Shown: positions 7,056-15,309 of the stretch, piece after piece
Numbering within the stretch: position 1 is the stretch's first letter
How the letters are laid out: each line of letters begins with the position of its first letter
Assembly (NCBI GenBank): GCA_012959435.1
Contig: DUDF01000074.1
Coordinates: 1-37,233, forward strand
Reading direction: 5' to 3'
Source of the DNA: Candidatus Poseidoniales archaeon
Lineage (GTDB): Archaea > Thermoplasmatota > Poseidoniia > Poseidoniales > Thalassarchaeaceae
DNA: 37,233 nt
The notes under the pieces: model-generated
What the model was told of the DNA's origin: nothing
Seen by the model: the letters and a program-made list of their open reading frames with translations, nothing else
Databases searched by the model: none
Position numbers and translations under genes: made by a program

Positions 7056-10000
7056 GTGTATCGAAAGTCCAGTCTATCGCTCACTATGTTGCTGTTGACA
7101 GCAATTCTCTTGCCGTTTGCCGCTTCTCCAGCCTCTGCTAGTGCTGATATTGATGTCACTCTATCCTCGCAACATGAGTACCTAGTACCCGGCACTGCGG
7201 TCAACGTAACAGTAGATGTGACTAATGATAATGTAATGAGCACCCGTTCATTTGACCTTTCTTTGGACACTACGTACTTACCTTCGAACTGGAATGTAAC
7301 CTTAGCTGACTCCACACTTGGGCCCATATTTCCCACTCAATCTAGTTCAACCACTCTTGTTGTCCGACTTGATCCTGGGACACCACTTGGTGCGAATGGC
7401 CAAGTTGATGTGACTGCTACACGTACTGATGATGCCAATGAATCAACAACAGTCACCTTACAACTTTCTGTTGCACCTCTATACCTGCCAACACTTGATG
7501 TCAGTCTAGTTGGAGACAGTGGATTAATTGTGATTGCACCGAATCAAACTGTAGATGTTCAGGTACCTGTAGAGAATCAAGGGAATATTGATGACACAAT
7601 CATCTTGCAAGTTGATGGAATAACTGATTTGGCTGAGTTTTGGTCGAATTGGAATTCTAACCAATCATCTAACAATACCAATGGGACTGGAAATGGGACT
7701 GGTGGTAACAACGGTACCGGTAATGGGACTGGTGGCAACAATGGGACCGGTAATGGGACTGGTGGCAACAATGGGACCGGAAACGGAACAGGTAACGGAA
7801 CAGGGAACGGGACCGGAAACGGAACAGGTAACGGGACCGGTAATGGAACAGGTAACGGAACAGGAGAAAATGGCACATCAATGAGAGGTCCAGCGAGAGA
7901 TATACCGCCTGACTGGGAAATCAGATGGCTTGACCCAGTCGCAGTAAATATGACGCCGAGAGAGTCTAGAAATCACACCCTTAGGGTGACAGTCCCGCCT
8001 GATGCGACACCACAATATCGAGGAATTGCCTTATTTGCAGGTTCAATGGGTGGTAACTTTAGTATTCAATCTGTCATTGTCATTGAGGTATCAACGATAA
8101 GTGAAGTCTTAGTAAGCGTAGTTGATGATGTCAACAGAACATATTTGCCTGGTGTAACTGAAGTAGTTTCATTTGAAGTCTCAAATAATGGGAACGATGT
8201 CACGACATTAGTTTATCAGACAGCGTCCGACTCAACTTGCAGTGCAGACATGGCTACAACTGTAGGAGGTGAACTAGCACCTCTTGCAAGTGAATTCATT
8301 AGCATTAACATAACTCCTAATGCAATCACTCATTGGAATGATACCTGCACAATCTCAATATTTTCTACTGAAAATTCAACTGGAGTAATACATGAGTCAT
8401 CATACACCATAACAATCGGCGTGAATTGGGGTTGGGAAATCACTCCACCTAATGGCACAACTATTACACCTGGTACGAGTAAGACCATTCAAGTTGGTGT
8501 GCGGAATATTGGTTCTGAGATTGACGAAGTCCGTTTTGATTTGACAGGACCCGGAGGAGTCACTGCTACCGGGCCACCAACATGGGTATCAGTGGAAAGG
8601 GGTCTATCAGATGTCATATCGTTCCAAGTTGATGTGTTAGCAGACACCTCTCTTGTTGGCTTGCATAATCTAATACTCACAGCAACAGGATTGCATGGTG
8701 GGGAAATAGAGATTGAGAGTATTGAAATTGATGTACAACCTCGAGTTGACCTAGATTTGGTAGCCCCTCAAGGTGGCAATGTATTTGTTTCTGCAGGGGA
8801 TTACAGTGGTTTTTCAATTCAGGCCACTAACAGTGGTACAAACTCTCTCTCCTTCAATTTTGATTGGAGTGGACTTCCGAACTCGCTTTCGTTTTCAGGG
8901 GTGCCAACAGTAAGCAGTGTAGATGTAGGCGAATCCTTCATGATTCCATTCAATGTGTCTGCTACTTCATCAGCTGTTGCGACCATTCACCAAATTACTC
9001 TGTATGCTAAGAGTGTGAATGGCTCGGATATTATTGCGCAAACAACATTCTCCATTGAAGTAGGACATTCTCCAAGTGTCAAAATTTTAGCATCTGGAGA
9101 TACTTTACCAGTTGGGGAGAACACCGTTAGTTCAATGCAATTTGTCATACTAAATGATGGCAATCAGCAGGATCAATTTTCCTTCTCTTTGTCACCATCA
9201 ACAGATGGATTTGAGGTGACGATTTCCCCGTTATTACTCACTTTAGAAGCAGGTGGGCAAGACATTGTCACAGTTTCCATGCGTCGAACAACTGCCATCG
9301 GTGATGCTACCTTAGCACTAGTTGCAACATCATCTAATGACGATGCCGTGACCGACTCATATTCATTCACTGTGACTGATGTTATCCTTGGGGTAACAGC
9401 AACCTTGACGAGCACAGAAACTACTGCAGCAATTGGAGATACAGTTCAATCCTATCTTTGGTTGACTAATACTGGTAATGCAAACCAAACATTCCAACTG
9501 GCAACCACTGGTCTTGACTGTAGTAATCTACAATCTACGATTTCCTTAGAGCCATCTTCCTCAGCTGTACCAGTACTTCTCGAGTGTTTGGTATCTCAAG
9601 GTACACCTGCAGGTGTAATATCACTATCAGCGACTGTAACATCTCTGGCAGACACTTCAATCAGTGCAACCTCGGCCATCAATTTAACAGTCCCCGTTGA
9701 CCATATAAACGGGCAACCACGACTCAGTGTAACCGTTTCAGGTAGTGAAGAAAACACCTTACCATATCAGGGGAGTTTAGTACTTACTGTGATTATACGG
9801 AACGACGGTAATGAGCAATTATCAGGTACACTTTCACTTGTTGGAGAAGGTGCGGCGGACTTGTCCCCTGGCTGGACTGCTGTTGGCGGTTCTTCAAATC
9901 CAAATTACAATCTTGGACCCGGTGAGGCAGCATCTTATGATTTGATGTTGACATCTCTATACACCACAAGTGGCGGAGAATTGAGCATGCGAGTTCAAGC

Positions 10001-10466
10001 AGCAGGTTCAGGTCATCAGTTACTTTCAGACCCATTTACTTTGAACATCATCGGCCCAACCGTAGCCCCTGATGGCGTTTCATTTGGATTATTTGAGTTG
10101 GATAATCAGAATTCAATTACTGTGATGGCTGTTGGATGGGTGATTACTAGCCTATTCATTCTGTTGGCAATTTCCAAGCGTCGCAGAGCGAAAAAGGACC
10201 ATATCCGCTCAACTTTCTTTGAGACTGATGAGACTACAGGTGAATTACCTCCATTGCCAATGGATAACGATTTACCACCGCCACCGGGGCCATTAGTTGC
10301 TGGTAATGCGACGGATGATAACGTAGATGACGGCGATGTGAAAATGGTTGATGGGCGTGTCAAATGTCCGGGTTGTGCATCATCACTCAAGATGCCAGAA
10401 GGACGTCAACCACCATTCAAGTTCACTTGTCCAAAATGTCAAGAATCAGTTCGAGTAGTTGACTAA
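7056..10466 (+). CDS. Large surface protein: Ig-like repeats, NGTG tract, membrane anchor, cytoplasmic zinc ribbon
   Basis: The 1136-aa product starts at GTG 7056, preceded by GAGGTGAG (7040-7047) at 8 bases. A signal peptide (MYRKSSLSLTMLLLTAILLP to about ASASA) is followed by repeated beta-sandwich modules of the CARDB/NEW3 kind. They show recurring 'V.V.N.GN..D.F.L' and 'L.PG....V.V' patterns, e.g. VPVENQGNIDDTI, VISFQVDV and FVILNDGNQQDQF. Residues about 209-274 are an Asn-Gly-Thr-Gly tract with 15 N-glycosylation sequons. A single membrane helix lies at about 1016-1037, then KRRRAKK. The cytoplasmic tail has an acidic, proline-rich linker (PPLPMDNDLPPPPGP) and ends in a CxxC...CxxC zinc ribbon (VKCPGCASS ... 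FTCPKCQES, about 1104-1131). It is probably an exposed adhesion or scaffold protein. No catalytic motif was seen. Confidence 0.88.
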   Translation: MYRKSSLSLTMLLLTAILLPFAASPASASADIDVTLSSQHEYLVPGTAVNVTVDVTNDNVMSTRSFDLSLDTTYLPSNWNVTLADSTLGPIFPTQSSSTTLVVRLDPGTPLGANGQVDVTATRTDDANESTTVTLQLSVAPLYLPTLDVSLVGDSGLIVIAPNQTVDVQVPVENQGNIDDTIILQVDGITDLAEFWSNWNSNQSSNNTNGTGNGTGGNNGTGNGTGGNNGTGNGTGGNNGTGNGTGNGTGNGTGNGTGNGTGNGTGNGTGENGTSMRGPARDIPPDWEIRWLDPVAVNMTPRESRNHTLRVTVPPDATPQYRGIALFAGSMGGNFSIQSVIVIEVSTISEVLVSVVDDVNRTYLPGVTEVVSFEVSNNGNDVTTLVYQTASDSTCSADMATTVGGELAPLASEFISINITPNAITHWNDTCTISIFSTENSTGVIHESSYTITIGVNWGWEITPPNGTTITPGTSKTIQVGVRNIGSEIDEVRFDLTGPGGVTATGPPTWVSVERGLSDVISFQVDVLADTSLVGLHNLILTATGLHGGEIEIESIEIDVQPRVDLDLVAPQGGNVFVSAGDYSGFSIQATNSGTNSLSFNFDWSGLPNSLSFSGVPTVSSVDVGESFMIPFNVSATSSAVATIHQITLYAKSVNGSDIIAQTTFSIEVGHSPSVKILASGDTLPVGENTVSSMQFVILNDGNQQDQFSFSLSPSTDGFEVTISPLLLTLEAGGQDIVTVSMRRTTAIGDATLALVATSSNDDAVTDSYSFTVTDVILGVTATLTSTETTAAIGDTVQSYLWLTNTGNANQTFQLATTGLDCSNLQSTISLEPSSSAVPVLLECLVSQGTPAGVISLSATVTSLADTSISATSAINLTVPVDHINGQPRLSVTVSGSEENTLPYQGSLVLTVIIRNDGNEQLSGTLSLVGEGAADLSPGWTAVGGSSNPNYNLGPGEAASYDLMLTSLYTTSGGELSMRVQAAGSGHQLLSDPFTLNIIGPTVAPDGVSFGLFELDNQNSITVMAVGWVITSLFILLAISKRRRAKKDHIRSTFFETDETTGELPPLPMDNDLPPPPGPLVAGNATDDNVDDGDVKMVDGRVKCPGCASSLKMPEGRQPPFKFTCPKCQESVRVVD
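7680..7865 (+). repeat. Tandem 12-base repeat encoding Asn-Gly-Thr-Gly
   Basis: Fourteen near-identical 12-base units of the form AAY-GGN-ACN-GGN, three of them followed by an extra GG[T/C]-AAC pair, encode (NGTG)n. A fifteenth ENGT follows. Third codon positions vary (AAT/AAC, GGG/GGA/GGT, ACT/ACC/ACA), so the protein repeat appears to be under selection and is not a fresh DNA slippage product. Every unit is an N-x-T sequon. Confidence 0.9.
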
Positions 10467-10493
10467 CTCTCATCACCCTGAGATTCCAACTCG

Positions 10494-11285
10494 TCAATTT
10501 AGTTTCATTGCGATTAGAATAAAAGCAGTATGACCCATCGGATTGTTTCCTGGTCGAACTCCACCTTTGGATGCTTTAGTCCAAACGCGGTCAATTCGTT
10601 CACCCGCCCATTCAACTTCCAAGCCGGCTTCTTCACATGCATTCCAACAAGATTCCAACTGACTAGTCACAGGGCAATAACAGGATAGTCTACCACCTAC
10701 TGTCAACAGATTCGAAAAATGAGGGATTGCTCGCCATGGCTCTGGAAGATCAATGCTGATCGCATCAAAATTATCTGATATTAAACCAGCTGCATCCGCT
10801 GTGGCTGAATCATATGCATCTCCTTCAACAAGGTGGAATTCTGGGAACCCCTCCCAACTTGAGGTTGCCAAGGCAACATTTTCTAGGCCGACTTCGGCAT
10901 GCTCCTCGCGCAGTTCTACCGCTGTTAGCAGCCCATTTTTCCCCACAACATTTGCCAAATGTAGAGTCAAACCTGCAGAACCAAATCCAAGTTCTAAGAC
11001 ACGGTCACCAGAGGTGATTCCTAACATCGAGGTAAGTAGTGAAGCATCCTTCGGAGTAATTATTTGAGCCCGCCTATGCATCCCTTCGGTGAGTTCTCTC
11101 AAGCGAGGTTTAAGCACCAAAAATTCCTTTTGTCCTAATGATATTTTCCCCCCTGGTTGAGCATCTTTTAGATCCCGTGAAGGGTTAATTCTTCCGACTC
11201 CACGAACTTTAATTTCACGGTCTTCAATTTTTATGAGGTGAACTTTTCCATTCTCCTCTCGAAGTGCCAAAACCCGACCTTCCAT
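10494..11285 (-). CDS. trmI: tRNA (adenine-N1)-methyltransferase, TrmI family
   Basis: A SAM-dependent class I methyltransferase that in archaea methylates N1 of adenine 57/58 in the tRNA T-loop. The 263-aa length is typical. A small N-terminal beta domain (about 1-65) is followed by the family's RRAQIITPKD segment (71-80). Then come SAM motif I LELGFGSAG (97-105), the acidic residue after beta 2 in TAVELREEH, and the DLPEPW motif (179-184) near the active site, followed by GGRLSCYCP. The start is ATG 11285 with GAGGGAG (minus strand, 11291-11297) five bases upstream. It is convergent with the surface-protein gene, whose stop is only 27 bases away. The family assignment is firm; the exact target base (57, 58 or both) is inferred from known archaeal homologues. 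Confidence 0.92.
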   Translation of the reverse strand: MEGRVLALREENGKVHLIKIEDREIKVRGVGRINPSRDLKDAQPGGKISLGQKEFLVLKPRLRELTEGMHRRAQIITPKDASLLTSMLGITSGDRVLELGFGSAGLTLHLANVVGKNGLLTAVELREEHAEVGLENVALATSSWEGFPEFHLVEGDAYDSATADAAGLISDNFDAISIDLPEPWRAIPHFSNLLTVGGRLSCYCPVTSQLESCWNACEEAGLEVEWAGERIDRVWTKASKGGVRPGNNPMGHTAFILIAMKLN

Positions 11286-11392
11286 GTTACTCCCTCAAGT
11301 TTGGCCGGACGGTCATCTAAAGTCAATGCTTTGATTGGTAAAATTGGCAATAATTAGTGGAAACCTTGTGAAATAGGTATGGGGTGATGATA

Positions 11393-11415
11393 ACGCCCTA
11401 TGGGCGTACTTTTTT
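11393..11415 (+). terminator. Hairpin with T-run in the trmI-lonB gap
   Basis: ACGCCC (11393-11398), loop TAT, GGGCGT (11402-11407), then a run of six T at 11410-11415. On the plus strand this looks like a small intrinsic terminator or an RNA leader structure. No plus-strand gene ends here, since trmI runs the other way, so a leader hairpin or attenuator for lonB is as likely as a terminator. Confidence 0.3.
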
Positions 11416-11475
11416 CCTAAGTGCGCAGTTTAATGATGGTCGGGGGACGAGCAAACTTCAACAGGAGGTGTTGCA

Positions 11476-13566
11476 GTGTCTGATGAGGTAGATGAGATTG
11501 TTGCCGAGGAAGTCAGTGAAGATGCTGAAATCACAACATTAAATGTTGCAGATGCACCTCTGCCAGATGATTGGGAGTCAGAGGGGAAATTCGGTGACAT
11601 TGAAATTTCTAAGGTTGATAAAATTGAGGCCATGCCTGTTGAAGAATGGATTCTAACAGTTGACATTGAAACAACAGCAGATGTACCTATTCCGGAAAAG
11701 TTAGTTGACCGAGTTATTGGTCAAGAGGCTGCTAACATCGTAATTCGTAAAGCCGCTGAACAGCGTCGCCACATGATGATGATTGGAGACCCCGGGACAG
11801 GGAAGTCAATGCTAGCGCGAGCAATGACCGAGTTGATGCCTGATGATACTTTGGAAGACACACTATGTTATCCAAATGAAGAGGATGAGAATGTCCCACG
11901 GGTTCGTACCGTCCCAGCAGGTAGGGGTGACCGAATTGTCAAAGAGAGAAGAGCTCAACTTCGAATGGCAAGAGAAAAAACCAACAAGACTTTGTTATTC
12001 ATTACCGGATTAATCGCCGCTATTCTTGTGTGGATGACTATAATGACGGGGGATATTCTTACTCTTTTATTCGGATTATTGATTCTTGGATTTGGATTCA
12101 TGTTCTTACGTAGTCGACTTACATCTGGTGATGATTCACGGATTCCGAAACTACTTGTCAAGCATGATAGAGATGACACACCTCCATTTATTGATGCAAC
12201 TGGTAATCTGGCTGGTAGCCTGCTTGGCGATGTTCGCCACGACCCATTCCAATCAGGAGGGATGGAAACTCCTGCTCACGACCGAGTTGAGGCTGGAGCG
12301 ATTCACAAGGCCCATGGTGGCGTTTTGTTTATTGACGAAATCAACCTACTTCGCTTGGAAGAGCAGCAGGCATTGCTAACAGCATTGCAGGAGAAGCAAC
12401 TTCCAATCTCTGGTCGCTCAGAGCGATCCAGTGGTGCATTAACTACCACTGAACCAGTTCCTTGTGATTTCATTCTAGTTGCAGCTGGTAACTTGGATGC
12501 GTTGCAAGGGATGCATCCTGCACTACGTAGCAGGATACGTGGATACGGTTACGAGGTTTTCGTCAATTCTGATATGCCAGACACCGCTCGTAACCGCCGA
12601 CGTGTAATTCGCTTCATCGCTCAAGAGGTTGCAAATGAGATGAATAAAAAGAGCGGAATTCCAATCCCACACTTTGACCGCAGTTCAATTGCTGTGTTGT
12701 TAAGAGAATCTCAGAGGCGAGCAGGTAGGCGCGGTAAACTCACTCTTCGCCTGCGAGAACTTGGTGGACTAGTTCGAGTTGCTGGTGACCTTGCTTGTGC
12801 TGATGGTTCAGAATTTGCTTCTGCTCATCATGTGCTACGTGCGCGCGACATTGCTAAACCACTTGAGCAACAAGTTGCTGACAGAATGATTGAGCGCCGT
12901 ATGGATTACTCAATGATTGTCAACAGTGGCGAGAGAGTTGGCCGAGTCAATGGCTTGGCAGTGCTTGGTGCCAACACTGGTCTTTCGGACTTCAGTGGCA
13001 TCATGTTACCTGTTGAAGCATTGGTGACACCATCACAAAAGAGGGGTGGCTCAATATTTGCTACTGGTGGATTATCAGATTTGGCAAAGGAGTCTGTTAC
13101 TAACGTGAGTGCAGTCATCAAGAAATTAACTGGCAAAGATGTTGCAGATTTTGATATTCACATTCAATTTGTTGATACCCATGGGGTTGATGGTGATTCA
13201 GCGAGCATCACTATCGCAGCGGCAGTTATTTCAGCCCTTGAGGAGATTCCAATCGATCAAGATTTAGCTATGACTGGCTCACTATCTGTGCGCGGCGAAG
13301 TACTTCCAATTGGCGGTGTAACAGCTAAGATTGAAGCGGCTGCAAAGTCAGGCATAACCCGAGTAATTATTCCACGTGCGAACATGAATGATGTTCTAAT
13401 TGACGATGAATACAAGGACATGATTACTGTACTTCCCGTTGACACTTTAGATGAAGTTCTAGAATATGCTCTAGTGGCTGGCGATGCGCGCGCAAGTTTG
13501 GTAGAGAGGCTTGGGAAGATAGTTGACCGTTTGACGACAGACCCAAGTAGTCCAAGTAGTGCTTGA
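11476..13566 (+). CDS. lonB: ATP-dependent membrane protease LonB (archaeal Lon)
   Basis: A membrane-anchored AAA+ protease that degrades misfolded and regulatory proteins on the cytoplasmic side. It is 696 aa from GTG 11476, with GGAGGTG (11464-11470) five bases upstream. An unusually acidic N-terminal extension (about 1-70) precedes Walker A GDPGTGKS (104-111). Two membrane helices (about 173-190 and 194-211) are inserted in the AAA domain, as is typical for LonB. Walker B is VLFIDE (283-288), with an AGNLDAL sensor segment. The C-terminal peptidase domain carries the Ser-Lys dyad: Ser575 in GVDGDSAS and Lys618 in PIGGVTAKIEAA. All key residues are present. The acidic N-terminal 70 residues are longer than in many LonB proteins. 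Confidence 0.96.
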   Translation: MSDEVDEIVAEEVSEDAEITTLNVADAPLPDDWESEGKFGDIEISKVDKIEAMPVEEWILTVDIETTADVPIPEKLVDRVIGQEAANIVIRKAAEQRRHMMMIGDPGTGKSMLARAMTELMPDDTLEDTLCYPNEEDENVPRVRTVPAGRGDRIVKERRAQLRMAREKTNKTLLFITGLIAAILVWMTIMTGDILTLLFGLLILGFGFMFLRSRLTSGDDSRIPKLLVKHDRDDTPPFIDATGNLAGSLLGDVRHDPFQSGGMETPAHDRVEAGAIHKAHGGVLFIDEINLLRLEEQQALLTALQEKQLPISGRSERSSGALTTTEPVPCDFILVAAGNLDALQGMHPALRSRIRGYGYEVFVNSDMPDTARNRRRVIRFIAQEVANEMNKKSGIPIPHFDRSSIAVLLRESQRRAGRRGKLTLRLRELGGLVRVAGDLACADGSEFASAHHVLRARDIAKPLEQQVADRMIERRMDYSMIVNSGERVGRVNGLAVLGANTGLSDFSGIMLPVEALVTPSQKRGGSIFATGGLSDLAKESVTNVSAVIKKLTGKDVADFDIHIQFVDTHGVDGDSASITIAAAVISALEEIPIDQDLAMTGSLSVRGEVLPIGGVTAKIEAAAKSGITRVIIPRANMNDVLIDDEYKDMITVLPVDTLDEVLEYALVAGDARASLVERLGKIVDRLTTDPSSPSSA

Positions 13567-13714
13567 AGATTCAGAGTTTATCGCGCCCTCAAAACCCGTT
13601 TCGTTATTGAATAATTAATGATTGATTGGAAATCATCAGTTGCGAGAAAATAGATTTGATGTTGGTGGACATTTGACCAAATCATTAATTTCACATTCCA
13701 TTGCTCATAGAACC

Positions 13715-15175
13715 ATGAGGCGTTTGGCATTAGTAGTCATCATTCTACTATTTAGCACACTTTCTGGTTGTCTTGATAACTCCTCCATTGACGCCCAAGA
13801 TGATTCACCCAATGACCACGACAACGATGGGATTGATGACCACGAAGACAACGATGACGACGGTGACGGTATTGATGATGGTACCGAGGTAAATGATGGG
13901 GATGATGACACAACAATTCAACACCCTGCAGAGATATTCTCTGATCTGGTATACGCCAGCACTCCAACCAGCGATTTACTACTTGATATCTATATCCCTA
14001 ATGGAGAAGGACCCCATCCACTCTTTGTGAACATTCATGGGGGGGGTTGGGTTACTGGTGACAAGGCCTTACACCCTGAAAGTGCAGCCCTGCAAATTTA
14101 TGATTCTGGAAATGATACATGGGCAGTAGCTAGCATTAATTATCGTTTGATTAACGAGGCAGTTTGGCCCGCACAAATTGAAGATACCAAGGCCGCTATC
14201 CGTTGGTTAAAGGAAAATGCGGACACATATCGAATCGATTCACAAATGATTGTCGTTGGCGGTTCATCTGCTGGTGGGCATCTAAGTGCGATGTTAGCTG
14301 TCACGAATGGGGATACAATCTATGACAACTCATCATTGGGCAGCATGAATGCTTCTAGTGAAGTTAATGCAGTTGTTGATTGGTTTGGAGTCACTAATAT
14401 GTTCACACTTTCAGATTACTTTGAGTCTCAGAATATCTCTAAACCATGGCCGATGGAGTCACTATTAGCATGTGATATAGAGGTTGATTGTACTAATGAA
14501 TCAGTAATCTCAGCAAGCCCTGCATTACTTGTCAATGGGAGTGAACCACCGGTGCTATTGATGCACGGGGTTAATGACACCTTAATTCCACCTTCACAGA
14601 GTCAAGAATTGGCAACAGCATTATCTTCTAACAACTCAATTTATTGGCATCACGAATTTACTGATGCTGGGCACGGGATAGGAAATCCAGAATGGAGGAT
14701 TTCAGAAGTTGTCGATTTACTCAGTGCTTTCCTTGAAGCAGTAAAGGATGGCACAATTTCCTCAAATGAAATTCAGCCTGAACCATCCCTTGTAACTGAA
14801 TGCTTGAATGGCCATTCCAATCTAGTCATGCATATTCATCCAAAGCTCGTAATTCAGATTGAGGATACCACTTACACTGTTGCGGCTAATGTAGGTGTTG
14901 ATACAGATGCGTGTCCTTCTGCTATGCACGTTGCGCATACGCACGACACATCTGGTAAAATCCACGTAGAAACACACGAGCCAACCAATGTTTCTCTCGG
15001 TGTTTTCACACAAATATGGGGGGTTATATTTGATGAAACCCAATTCGGACCATATCATGTAAATGATACCCACGAATTGGTGATGATGGTTGATGGGGTC
15101 GTCAGTGAGGAATGGGGTGGCCATGTATTCTCTGATGGCGAAACTATTCTCATCCATTATCGTGAGAGGCAGTAA
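13715..15175 (+). CDS. Secreted lipoprotein esterase (alpha/beta hydrolase) with C-terminal His-rich domain
   Basis: The product is 486 aa from ATG 13715, the start that puts a lipoprotein signal at the N-terminus (MRRLALVVIILLFSTLSGC, lipobox LSGC, Cys19). Residues 30-65 are an Asp/Asn/Gly-rich calcium-binding-type linker (DHDNDGIDDHEDNDDDGDG), like thrombospondin type 3 repeats. Residues about 75-345 form an alpha/beta hydrolase of the BD-FAE/HSL-like kind. It has oxyanion HGGG (108-111), nucleophile Ser185 in GGSSAGG, Asp288 in HGVNDTLIP and His320 in DAGHG, a complete triad. Residues about 360-486 are a separate domain rich in histidine (MHIHPKL, HVAHTHDTSGKIHVETH) ending in beta-rich sequence. 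The protein is likely an outer-surface, lipid-anchored esterase or deacetylase; the substrate is unknown. Confidence 0.88.
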   Translation: MRRLALVVIILLFSTLSGCLDNSSIDAQDDSPNDHDNDGIDDHEDNDDDGDGIDDGTEVNDGDDDTTIQHPAEIFSDLVYASTPTSDLLLDIYIPNGEGPHPLFVNIHGGGWVTGDKALHPESAALQIYDSGNDTWAVASINYRLINEAVWPAQIEDTKAAIRWLKENADTYRIDSQMIVVGGSSAGGHLSAMLAVTNGDTIYDNSSLGSMNASSEVNAVVDWFGVTNMFTLSDYFESQNISKPWPMESLLACDIEVDCTNESVISASPALLVNGSEPPVLLMHGVNDTLIPPSQSQELATALSSNNSIYWHHEFTDAGHGIGNPEWRISEVVDLLSAFLEAVKDGTISSNEIQPEPSLVTECLNGHSNLVMHIHPKLVIQIEDTTYTVAANVGVDTDACPSAMHVAHTHDTSGKIHVETHEPTNVSLGVFTQIWGVIFDETQFGPYHVNDTHELVMMVDGVVSEEWGGHVFSDGETILIHYRERQ

Positions 15176-15309
15176 CTTACAATTCCTGAGATAAGTGTAA
15201 ACGCGTCTGACATATGTTGAATTACCTCAGATGGTGTAATTCTCACAACTTGTTTTGGGAAAGGAATAGAACCTGAAAAGTTTGGCAGCAGGAGAAGGGT
15301 GAGGTTAAT

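Noticed and set aside
7577-7876. A 99-aa minus-strand ORF rich in Pro-Val-Pro-Leu
   Set aside because: It is the antisense reading of the NGTG repeat; the repetitive composition explains its openness, and there is no promoter or ribosome site.
11384-11460. A GTGATGA sequence resembling box C of a C/D guide RNA before lonB
   Set aside because: No convincing D box or C'/D' pair follows at the right spacing.
13744-13911. Asp/Asn/Gly-rich segment as possible DNA microsatellite
   Set aside because: The codons vary and the segment fits a calcium-binding linker within an intact lipoprotein gene.
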